Of a stretch of DNA of 52,859 nt, positions 1 to 6,777 are shown piece after piece. A program made the position numbers and the translations under genes. How positions within the stretch are numbered: the first letter of the stretch is position 1; each line of letters begins with the position of its first letter. Source of the stretch: Elusimicrobia bacterium UBA6262 (GTDB lineage: Bacteria > CAYTYR01 > UBA6262). The stretch covers positions 1-52,859 of the forward strand of contig DJVG01000056.1 in the NCBI GenBank assembly GCA_002441095.1. Reading direction: 5' to 3'. Under the pieces are notes generated by a model. The model searched no databases. It was not told the origin of the DNA and was given only the letters and a program-made list of their open reading frames with translations.

Positions 1-122
1 AAAGGATGGTCGATAAAATAAAGGCTGGTCTTGCGGATAGTGGAACCTAAAACCTTAGCCAGTGCGATAAACCTGGACAGGTCTTGCTCACTGACTTGAG
101 GATTTTTATTTTCTTCGGCCAT
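1..122 (-). CDS. Partial unknown protein, N-terminal 40 residues
   Basis: An open frame starts with ATG at 122 on the minus strand and runs off the left edge of the window. A good ribosome binding site (GAGGAAGG) lies just upstream. The 40 visible residues start MAEENKNPQVSEQDL and continue into a probable amphipathic helix (SRFIALAKVLGSTIRKTS). No family is recognisable from this fragment. It is divergent from nothing: dusB lies upstream on the same strand, with only about 40 bases between, so the two may be cotranscribed. Confidence 0.6.
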   Translation of the reverse strand, partial: MAEENKNPQVSEQDLSRFIALAKVLGSTIRKTSLYFIDHP

Positions 123-163
123 TAAGCACCTTCCTCGCGCGACGCTGAATAGATATGTATATC

Positions 164-1135
164 TTAACCAAATCGCGTACTGTTTTCAAGTAAAATCTCT
201 GCTATTTCTTTATACGTCGAACAGCGGTAAAGCTGGTTGCGCAAATTCCTGGCACCCGGAAAATCATGCACATACCATCCCAGGTGTTTGCGCATTTCTA
301 TAATCCCGTGTACTCCTTTTTCCGCCTGCATTAACTGTGCTTGTTTCATGATCGTCTGTACGACTTCACTGAACCGGGGCTTAGTATAGTGCCCCGTGGA
401 CAGAAATTCCCTGGTTTGGGTAAAGAGATAGGGCTTGCCGAGTACACCGCGAGCCAATCCTGCTCCTTGACAGCCAGTCTGGGACAAGACTGCCTGGATT
501 TGCTCAGGAGTATTCATGTTGCCATTGGCCAGTACTATGCCCTTAAACTTTTTTGCGGCTTCCTTGATCAACTCTATGTTTATAGCGCCGGAAAATTTTT
601 GGGAAAAGGACCGGCCATGCACCATTAAGGCTTGTAGCGGCACATTTTTTACAGCGTCCAGGAAATCCAAAACCGTCACCTCGCCTACCTGGGTCCTGGT
701 CTTAACAGACACAGGCAGGGTCGTATTTTCCCGTACTGCCGCCAGGACTTCCTGGGCCAGCGCCAGGTTTTTCATCAAATAACTGCCGGCGCCGGTCTTG
801 ATCACATCCCTGACGGGACAGCCGAAATTAATATCAATGCCGTCTGGTCTCACCTGTTCGGTAATATATTTGGCAGCATAGGCGAAATGCTCGGGGACCG
901 CGCCAAATACCTGGATGATGAGGGGATGTTCCCGGGAGGTGAACTTGAATAGCCGCTCAGTTTTGGGGGAATGATGGAACAAACCAGTGACGGAAATCAT
1001 TTCACTATAAACAACATCCGCGCCAGCTTCCAGGCAAACCTGTCGGAACGGGCTGTCAGTCACCCCGGCCATGGGGGCCAGGGCTAAAATCGGCTGCGGT
1101 AAATTCTCCCAAGCAAATTTATTGATTTTTGTCAT
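164..1135 (-). CDS. dusB: tRNA-dihydrouridine synthase, DusB family
   Basis: FMN-dependent enzyme that reduces specific uridines in tRNA to dihydrouridine in the cytoplasm. The family signature APMAGVTDSPFR lies near the N-terminus of the TIM barrel. The motif INFGCP carries the Cys used as general acid in this family, and it is followed by the conserved VKTRTQVGE and HGR segments. The length of 323 residues is normal. A longer frame begins at 1168, but its extra codons overlap a sequence that looks like a -10 box (TATAAT at 1142-1147), and neither start has a ribosome binding site. I therefore chose the ATG at 1135, which would be read from a leaderless mRNA. The gene is divergent from the GH94 gene. 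The family call is firm; DusB rather than another Dus subgroup is likely. Confidence 0.9.
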   Translation of the reverse strand: MTKINKFAWENLPQPILALAPMAGVTDSPFRQVCLEAGADVVYSEMISVTGLFHHSPKTERLFKFTSREHPLIIQVFGAVPEHFAYAAKYITEQVRPDGIDINFGCPVRDVIKTGAGSYLMKNLALAQEVLAAVRENTTLPVSVKTRTQVGEVTVLDFLDAVKNVPLQALMVHGRSFSQKFSGAINIELIKEAAKKFKGIVLANGNMNTPEQIQAVLSQTGCQGAGLARGVLGKPYLFTQTREFLSTGHYTKPRFSEVVQTIMKQAQLMQAEKGVHGIIEMRKHLGWYVHDFPGARNLRNQLYRCSTYKEIAEILLENSTRFG

Positions 1136-1141
1136 AATTGT

Positions 1142-1147
1142 ATTATA
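1142..1147 (-). promoter_or_regulatory. Putative -10 box of dusB, leaderless arrangement
   Basis: The minus strand reads TATAAT exactly 6 bases before the ATG at 1135. The -35 is poor: the best TTGATG match is only 15 bases away. The spacing equals that of two other leaderless candidates in this window (16155-16160 and 25634-25639). Confidence 0.4.
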
Positions 1148-1171
1148 TAATACCACAAAGTTCATCAAGGA

Positions 1172-1261
1172 GTAAACCCCGTTAGAAATAAAAACGGGAT
1201 AAAGAAAATAACTGGTATTAAATCATCGCCACTAATGGCAAAAATTTCTAACGGGGTAAAC
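1172..1261. repeat. Inverted repeat element with CCCCGTTAGAAAT arms
   Basis: The arm CCCCGTTAGAAAT at 1177-1189 is matched by its exact reverse complement at 1244-1256. The pair fills the divergent intergenic region between dusB and the GH94 gene. The same word occurs at 6694-6721 as a compact hairpin, so this is a small dispersed palindromic family. Confidence 0.65.
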
Positions 1262-1266
1262 CGAAT

Positions 1267-3975
1267 ATGACTAAATCCAATAAAAATCCAACCTGGCAAT
1301 TTATTGATGACCAGGGAACTTTTGTCATGCCAGATCCGCAAGCCCTTTCGCGGCTCTATTTCCCGTTATGTAATGAACCAGGATTGATCGCGGCCATTAC
1401 TCCTGACCTGCATGGCGATATTAAAACAGGACAGAATTCCTTCCTGCTGCAACCGGTATCTGAATTTGACCTGCATAATCTTAAATCCAAGCGTGATTTC
1501 TGGCTTTATATTGAAGGAAACGGTGCTTTTCCCCTGGCTACCCTGGGACGGGAAGATACCCGGCTGGAGGCAGGATTCCTCTACCAGAAAATAGCCCGGA
1601 AAATAGCCAAGGTGAACCTGGAAACCGAGATCACCAGCTTTGTGCCTGCCTCCGGAGAACCGCTGGAGTTAATGCGCGTCACTATTAAGAATATCGGCCG
1701 CAAACACCTGACGATTACTCCGACCTGCGCCATACCCATTTATGGCCGTTCCGCTGAAAATTTACGCGATCATCGTCACGTTACTTCCTTATTGCACCGC
1801 ATCCTGGTCAGCCGCTCGGCTATCACCGTCACGCCCACTATGAGTTTTGATGAACGGGGCCATACCTTAAATAAGCTATCTTATATCGTGCAGGCCTGTA
1901 CCGGCACCGGCGCCTTGCCGGTCGGAGCTTTCCCAACCGTAGAGGAATTTATCGGTGAAGGCGGGGACTTGACTCATCCCGGCAGTATCCTGCACCAGTC
2001 TCCCCCGACTGCCCAGAACGGCGCCACCAGGGCCGGCAAAGAAGCTATGGGCGCCCTGCAGTTTGCCCAGACAGTAATTAAACCTGGCAAAGAGCTTTCT
2101 TATATTGTGATCATGGGCATTACCGCTGATCCCAAAGATACCAAACGCTGGTTAAAAAAATTCGGTTCTGCGGAAAAATTCTCTAAAGCGTTAAGCGTAA
2201 ACCAAAATTATTGGCGCGAACGGCTGGGACAGATCACGTTTGACACTGACAATGATAAGTTCAATAATTGGACTAAATGGGTCATGTTACAGCCAGTATT
2301 GCGTAAGATCTGCGGTAATTCTTTCCTGCCGGACCATGATTACGGCCGGGGCGGGAGAGGCTGGCGGGACTTATGGCAGGACCTGCTGGCTTTGATCCTG
2401 ATCCATCCGGGAGAAGCCAGGAGTTCCCTGATCAATAATTTTGCCGGAGTCAGGATCGACGGATCCAATGCCACTATTATCGGCCACAAACCCGGAGAAT
2501 TTATCGCTGACCGCAATAACATTACCAGGGTCTGGATGGATCATGGTACCTGGCCCTATCTTACCTTAGAATTATACTTGCACCAGACCGGGGATTTTGA
2601 GATCCTTCTGGAAGAAACTTCCTATTTCCGGGATCCGCAGCTGATGCGCGGCAAACATAAGGATCTTGATTGGACACCCCAATACGGCTTGCAGTTAAAA
2701 ACTAAAAAAGGCGAGCTTTACTGGGGGAGTATCATTGAACATATCCTGGTAGAACACCTGGTACAGTTCTTTAATGTGGGAGAACATAATCATATCCGGC
2801 TGGAAGGCGCAGACTGGAATGACGGGCTGGATCTGGCCAACGAACGCGGCGAGAGCGTAGCCTTCACCGCTTTGTATGCCGGGAACATGATAAAGATCGC
2901 TGACTTATTAGAAACCCTGGTCCAGCGCAAACAGATCGCTACCATCTCCTTAGCGGCTGAAACCCTGATCCTGCTGGATACTATCGGTTCGTCCACTCAT
3001 TATAATGTCATCAGCGAAAAACACAAAACCCTGGATCATTATTTTGCCGCAGTCACTCCGGCCCTCAGCGGCAAGAAAAAAGAGGTCCCCCTGGCCGCGA
3101 TAATAAAGGACTTGCGCGCCAAAGCCCAGTGGATACGTGATCATATCAATGAAAATGAGTGGCTCAGTATTAAAGGAGGGCTGAATTTCTACAATGGTTA
3201 CTATAATAATGACGGGGTGAAAGTTGAGGGAGAACAGGCCAAAGGATTGCGCATGACTTTACCCGGGCAGGTCTTCCCGATCATGGGACAGGTAGCTAAA
3301 CAGGAACAAATCCCTCAGATCTTTGCCGCTATTAAAAAATATTTACAGGATAAAAACCTGGGTGGGTTCCGGCTCAATACCAATTTCCACGAGTTACAGC
3401 TTAATCTTGGCCGGGCTTTTTCATTTTCCTACGGGGATAAGGAAAACGGGGCTTTCTTTAATCATATGTGCGTGATGCTGGCCTATAGCCTATATACCCG
3501 TGGGTTCGCCAGGGAAGGCTATGAAGTACTTAGTTCCATATATCACATGTCTGCGGCAACAGAGCAAAGCAAGATCTACCCCGGGATCCCTGAATACTTT
3601 AACTCTGCCGGACGGGGCATGTATCATTACCTGACTGGTTCTGCCAGTTGGTTCATTGTGACCCTGCTGGAAGAAGTATTTGGTGTCAAAGGATATTTTG
3701 GCGATCTCCTGCTTAATCCTAAATTCTCCCTGACCCAGATCAATGAGCTGGGACAGATCAGTGTAACGACCACGTTTGCCGAAAAAAGAATTAAGGTGAC
3801 CTATCTCAATGCCAGGAACCTGGAATATAATAAGTATTCTATCCAGGCCATCACCATTAATGGTGAAAAAATAGACTTCCGGCTGATCGGTAAGGCCGCA
3901 GCCTTGATCTCCCGCCCTGCTTTATTGAAACGAGCCGCTAAAAAAGCCAATCTTATCGAAGTAACCCTGGAATAA
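1267..3975 (+). CDS. GH94-family glycoside phosphorylase (cellobiose/chitobiose phosphorylase-like)
   Basis: Inverting phosphorylases of family GH94 (formerly glycosyltransferase family 36) use phosphate to cleave beta-linked disaccharides or beta-glucans and release a sugar 1-phosphate. The 902-residue protein has the expected order: N-terminal beta-sandwich, linker, (alpha/alpha)6 barrel and short C-terminal cap. The barrel shows GRGWRDLWQDLLAL and the catalytic Asp segment ADWNDGLD near residue 515. The C-terminal part has YLTGSASW followed by a GYFGDLLLNPKF segment, both typical of the family. Substrate cannot be read from sequence. No signal peptide is visible, so it is probably cytoplasmic. 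There is no good Shine-Dalgarno; the ATG follows the right arm of the CCCCGTTAG repeat, whose GGGG is the only purine-rich stretch nearby. The gene appears monocistronic and ends in a clear terminator. Confidence 0.85.
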   Translation: MTKSNKNPTWQFIDDQGTFVMPDPQALSRLYFPLCNEPGLIAAITPDLHGDIKTGQNSFLLQPVSEFDLHNLKSKRDFWLYIEGNGAFPLATLGREDTRLEAGFLYQKIARKIAKVNLETEITSFVPASGEPLELMRVTIKNIGRKHLTITPTCAIPIYGRSAENLRDHRHVTSLLHRILVSRSAITVTPTMSFDERGHTLNKLSYIVQACTGTGALPVGAFPTVEEFIGEGGDLTHPGSILHQSPPTAQNGATRAGKEAMGALQFAQTVIKPGKELSYIVIMGITADPKDTKRWLKKFGSAEKFSKALSVNQNYWRERLGQITFDTDNDKFNNWTKWVMLQPVLRKICGNSFLPDHDYGRGGRGWRDLWQDLLALILIHPGEARSSLINNFAGVRIDGSNATIIGHKPGEFIADRNNITRVWMDHGTWPYLTLELYLHQTGDFEILLEETSYFRDPQLMRGKHKDLDWTPQYGLQLKTKKGELYWGSIIEHILVEHLVQFFNVGEHNHIRLEGADWNDGLDLANERGESVAFTALYAGNMIKIADLLETLVQRKQIATISLAAETLILLDTIGSSTHYNVISEKHKTLDHYFAAVTPALSGKKKEVPLAAIIKDLRAKAQWIRDHINENEWLSIKGGLNFYNGYYNNDGVKVEGEQAKGLRMTLPGQVFPIMGQVAKQEQIPQIFAAIKKYLQDKNLGGFRLNTNFHELQLNLGRAFSFSYGDKENGAFFNHMCVMLAYSLYTRGFAREGYEVLSSIYHMSAATEQSKIYPGIPEYFNSAGRGMYHYLTGSASWFIVTLLEEVFGVKGYFGDLLLNPKFSLTQINELGQISVTTTFAEKRIKVTYLNARNLEYNKYSIQAITINGEKIDFRLIGKAAALISRPALLKRAAKKANLIEVTLE

Positions 3976-3982
3976 ACTAAAA

Positions 3983-4014
3983 AGGAGCAGGATTTCCCTG
4001 CTCCTCATTTTTTT
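3983..4014 (+). terminator. Rho-independent terminator after the GH94 gene
   Basis: A 9-bp perfect stem (AGGAGCAGG with CCTGCTCCT) and a short ATTTC loop are followed by CATTTTTTT. It starts 7 bases after the stop codon. Confidence 0.85.
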
Positions 4015-4038
4015 ACATTACCATTTACCACTTCCTGT

Positions 4039-4075
4039 CCCCCCTGCCAGTTATGCTTAGCAGAACTATGGGGGG
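4039..4075. repeat. C6/G6 hairpin between convergent genes
   Basis: CCCCCC at 4039-4044 pairs with GGGGGG at 4070-4075, with AGTT/AACT pairing inside. It lies just downstream of the Gln-rich protein gene on the minus strand but lacks a clear T tract, so a terminator role is uncertain. Confidence 0.4.
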
Positions 4076-4094
4076 ATACCACTCTATCACTTTA

Positions 4095-4709
4095 TTACTG
4101 GCTTGTTTGATTCTCTGTCCTGATTTCCTTCCTTAGCTCCTTATTTTCCCGATGTTGTTCTTTCATCTGCTCTTGTTTTTCCGTTCTTTTCTGCTGATTG
4201 TAGGCTTTGATCGCAGATACCTTTTGCTCTTGCGTCATATTCGGATCATTGGCGATCTTTTCAAAAAAGGCAACTTTATCCGCGTGTCTTTTCTCCCGGA
4301 AACTGACATTTTCCTGGTGTTGCTGTTCAAAGTGATTGATTAATTCTGTCTTCTGGGCATCGGTCAGTTTGTTATTGTTAGCTAAGCGGTGTTGCAGGAA
4401 AGCCTTATTTTCTTCATGTTGCTGCTGGTTAAAAGCCTTATTTTCAGTTTTTTGTATTTGCTTCTGTTCTTTGATCGCGGTCTTCTTTTGTTCCTTGGTC
4501 ATACCCTCTAAACCTTGCTTGAATTCCTTATTTTCCTGATGTTGCTCCTGCATATGCTCTTGCCTCTGTGTTCTTTGCTGCTGCCGGAATTGCTTAGTTT
4601 CCTGTCCTACAGATGAACCCTTATTCATGGCCTGTCCTTTATTGGCAGCCCATAAAACAGCTGGCAATAAAAACAGTGCACTTATTATTACTACTACTCT
4701 TTTCTTCAT
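4095..4709 (-). CDS. Exported Gln/Lys/Glu-rich helical protein of unknown function
   Basis: The protein has 204 residues with a classical signal peptide (MKKRVVVIISALFLLPAVLWA, cleavage after AxA-like residues near 22). The mature part is almost entirely Gln, Glu, Lys, Asn and His, and is predicted helical. It contains degenerate repeats of a unit with QxQHxENKxF at one end and a MTKEQK/LTDAQK/MTQEQK helix start at the other. The copies sit near residues 50, 95, 130 and 180. The layout is loosely like periplasmic Spy/CpxP-type helical proteins, but I see no LTxxQ-type motif that would justify that name. A good RBS (GGAGG) precedes the ATG. The function is unknown; a role as extended periplasmic coiled coil is inference only. 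Confidence 0.75.
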   Translation of the reverse strand: MKKRVVVIISALFLLPAVLWAANKGQAMNKGSSVGQETKQFRQQQRTQRQEHMQEQHQENKEFKQGLEGMTKEQKKTAIKEQKQIQKTENKAFNQQQHEENKAFLQHRLANNNKLTDAQKTELINHFEQQHQENVSFREKRHADKVAFFEKIANDPNMTQEQKVSAIKAYNQQKRTEKQEQMKEQHRENKELRKEIRTENQTSQ

Positions 4710-4781
4710 TTGTTACCTCCTTCAAGTTTTTATCTCCTACCTATTAAGACGCATAGGGAGACTAAAGGTTTACATTAAAAA

Positions 4782-4858
4782 CTTCGTCATTCGGTTACGG
4801 TTTCGACGCCCGATTAAAGCTTTTTACGGGTTTCGTATCCTTACACCGTATACCGAGT
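4782..4858. repeat. Heptamer-arm inverted repeat, CGGT type
   Basis: The left arm (TTCGGTTACGGTTTCGACGCCC region) and the right arm (CGGGTTTCGTATCC, then ACACCGTATACCGA) are inverted copies with a 7-bp CGGTnnn rhythm ending in an ACGAA(A/G)CCCG block. The element begins directly at the stop codon of the GH-A gene (4860-4862). Similar arms occur four times at 48021-48167. Confidence 0.6.
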
Positions 4859-4859
4859 T

Positions 4860-6107
4860 TTACTTAGGTGGTTTCCAGTTCTTAATTATATCTTCCAGTG
4901 TCTTAAACCCCGGTTTTTCAGAAAAATCCCAGCGGATCAAGCCAAAATAATCTACCCCGCTGCCAAAATGGCCTTTAGTGTCACGGATAAAGGCCCAGAA
5001 TATTTTATCAACCTGTTCTTCTTTAGTCAGGTTAGTATATACCTGTTTCACCCAATCAGCCTGCTGTTGTTCATCCGGATTCGGGCCGTTCCACCACTGT
5101 TGTATCGGCAGGCCTTTGGGCACTCCCGGACAACCCAGTTCAGTTATCCAAATACGTTTTTTATTATCCTTGAACCTGTTCATGATCCTTTTCACTTGGG
5201 CGATCTCGCTTTGCGCTGACTTTATGGGGGAAGGTCTCAGTGGTGAGATGAGGACATGAAAATTGACAATATCAAAATAATCCTTGCCTTCGTTCTTATA
5301 GAGCCATTCCAGTTTATAGCCATTCGCCATACCACCCACCAGTATCTTACAGCTGGGGTCTATTAATTTAGCTGCTGGGTATACATCTTTTAACAAAGCC
5401 GTATAGCCGGCCAGCATATCCTGTGGCCGCCAGTAGGTCCGAGAATCAGGTTCATTCCATAGTTCCCAGTACTTTACTTTATTTTTATAGCGTTTTATCA
5501 CCTCAACCGCATAATTAGTGAAATGTTTATTATTCACCGGTGCGGAACACCACAAAAAATCTGGCGGGGCTGCGGCCCAGCCGGCGCAATAGGAAAAAAT
5601 ACCCAGGATGCGGATATTATTATCGCTCAGGATCTTTACTATACGGTCATAATTCTCAAAATTCCACTTACCTTGCGTTTGTTCGATATCGCTCCAGGAG
5701 AAATCCATGCGGATATAGGCAATACCGGCTTTTTTTAAAGCCGCTACCGCCTTATCCAGGCTATCTCCTTTAAAAGCAAAATAATTCCATTGGTGGTTCC
5801 AATTCAGGAAAGCCAGCGCGGCAAAAGGGTTATAGCCGGTTTCCCGCCAATCATATGGCGAAGGATCGTACTGGTTAACGATGCCATCCTGATCATAATC
5901 AGTACTTGATAGGTCAAAAGCGGTCTTATTCTCCTGTGCTAACTGCAAAATCGCGTTCAATTCATTTTCAGTGGGAATAGAGTCATGATTGCGGGCATGC
6001 CATTCCGGAGAATTATTGGAAAAGTCAGGTAATGGATACTCAACTTCATTAAATTTGAACCCGCACAGTGTAATTAAGCCTAACAAGCATAGTACCAGTT
6101 TTGGCAT
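4860..6107 (-). CDS. Secreted clan GH-A glycoside hydrolase (GH39/GH5-like)
   Basis: The 415-residue protein has a signal peptide (MPKLVLCLLGLITLCGF) that may be a non-canonical lipobox. Near residue 70 a Ca-binding-like repeat DYDQDGIVNQYDPSPYD resembles thrombospondin type 3 or dockerin loops. A (beta/alpha)8 barrel follows. The motif ELWNEPD has the acid/base Glu at residue 219 and ITELGCPG has the nucleophile Glu at residue 323; both are hallmarks of clan GH-A retaining hydrolases. The sequence around them is closest in style to GH39/PslG-like and GH5 proteins, but I cannot fix the family or the substrate. A longer frame starts at 6140; I prefer the ATG at 6107 because AGGGAG lies at a good distance before it. 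Its location outside the cytoplasm suggests polysaccharide or biofilm matrix turnover. Confidence 0.75.
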   Translation of the reverse strand: MPKLVLCLLGLITLCGFKFNEVEYPLPDFSNNSPEWHARNHDSIPTENELNAILQLAQENKTAFDLSSTDYDQDGIVNQYDPSPYDWRETGYNPFAALAFLNWNHQWNYFAFKGDSLDKAVAALKKAGIAYIRMDFSWSDIEQTQGKWNFENYDRIVKILSDNNIRILGIFSYCAGWAAAPPDFLWCSAPVNNKHFTNYAVEVIKRYKNKVKYWELWNEPDSRTYWRPQDMLAGYTALLKDVYPAAKLIDPSCKILVGGMANGYKLEWLYKNEGKDYFDIVNFHVLISPLRPSPIKSAQSEIAQVKRIMNRFKDNKKRIWITELGCPGVPKGLPIQQWWNGPNPDEQQQADWVKQVYTNLTKEEQVDKIFWAFIRDTKGHFGSGVDYFGLIRWDFSEKPGFKTLEDIIKNWKPPK

Positions 6108-6183
6108 CGTATTTCTCCCTATATGATGAATAATGGTCATAACTATATTACCATAAATACCAAATTATTTACACACCTAAAGA

Positions 6184-6220
6184 TAAACCCTGGTCCGATG
6201 TAACATCGAGCCAGGGTTTA
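6184..6220 (-). terminator. Strong hairpin downstream of the RRM gene
   Basis: TAAACCCTGG at 6184-6193 pairs with CCAGGGTTTA at 6211-6220, with an inner CGATG/CATCG stem. On the minus strand it is followed by TTTATCTTT. It lies about 90 bases after the RRM gene stop, so it is a likely terminator, though the T tract is interrupted. Confidence 0.55.
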
Positions 6221-6252
6221 ATTGTTATTATTAATTGACAGTGTTAGCGCTT

Positions 6253-6298
6253 ACCCTTCGACTTGATTCGACTGCGCTCATCACAAGTCGTTCAGGGT
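6253..6298. repeat. Palindromic repeat with ACCCTTCGACTTG arms
   Basis: ACCCTTCGACTTG at 6253-6265 faces CAAGTCGTTCAGGGT at 6284-6298 around a TCGACTGCGCTCAT centre. Repeats of this general wording are dispersed in many bacterial genomes. It sits immediately 3' of the RRM gene. Confidence 0.5.
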
Positions 6299-6309
6299 TG
6301 CTTTCACAA

Positions 6310-6669
6310 TTACCATCTCTTCCCGCCACCGCCGCCATATCCACCGCCTCTGCCGCCACCACCGCCATATCCGCCTCTGCCGCCACCGCCGCCGCCACGT
6401 CTTCCGCCGCCACCGCCGCCACCTTCAGTTTTCGGGCGAGCTTCGTTCACATTCAGGTTCCGGCCTTTCAGATCTTTACCGTTCAATCCGGCTATGGCTG
6501 CCGTGCCTTCTTCTTTGGTCGGCATTTCTACAAAACCAAATCCTCTTGATTCTCCGCTGAATTTATCCTTGATTATGGCTGCAGTAGCTACCTGCCCATA
6601 AGCAGTAAAAGCCTGTTTAAGGTCATCTTCGGTTACATCTCTTGATAGGTTCCCTACGTAAATGTTCAT
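6310..6669 (-). CDS. Gly-rich RNA-binding protein with one RRM
   Basis: Small (119 aa) bacterial RRM protein of the type found in cyanobacteria and many other phyla, expected to bind single-stranded RNA in the cytoplasm. RNP2 is IYVGNL at residues 3-8 and RNP1 is RGFGFVEM at 42-49. Residues 83-119 are a Gly/Arg/Tyr tail with GGYGGGGG and RGG repeats, ending KRW. A strong RBS (AAGGAG) precedes the ATG. A CCCCGTTAG hairpin lies upstream and a strong hairpin downstream, so the gene is probably transcribed alone. A role in cold or stress mRNA handling is the usual inference for the family and is not shown here. Confidence 0.92.
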   Translation of the reverse strand: MNIYVGNLSRDVTEDDLKQAFTAYGQVATAAIIKDKFSGESRGFGFVEMPTKEEGTAAIAGLNGKDLKGRNLNVNEARPKTEGGGGGGGRRGGGGGGRGGYGGGGGRGGGYGGGGGKRW

Positions 6670-6692
6670 TCTTACTCCTTTTCTTTCGATTT

Positions 6693-6721
6693 ACCCCGTT
6701 AGAAAACTTTTCTAACCGGGT
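6693..6721. repeat. CCCCGTTAG hairpin, second copy
   Basis: ACCCCGTTAGAAAA and TTTTCTAACCGGGT are near-perfect inverted copies with a single-base loop and one mismatch. The element belongs to the same family as the repeat at 1172-1261 and lies in the leader of the RRM gene. Confidence 0.65.
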
Positions 6722-6777
6722 TTACTTGCTTGTCTTTAGTTTAAACCTCTAGCCGGTAAAATGCAAGCAAAATAATT

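Noticed and set aside
4627..4950. 107-codon plus-strand frame in the 4.7 kb gap
   Set aside because: It spans the signal-peptide region of one gene, a repeat and the end of another, all on the other strand; no RBS and no recognisable product.
6235..6601. Plus-strand Ala- or Pro-rich open frames opposite the RRM gene
   Set aside because: They mirror the GGN-rich tail of the RRM gene; no RBS, and the product is only low-complexity Ala or Pro.
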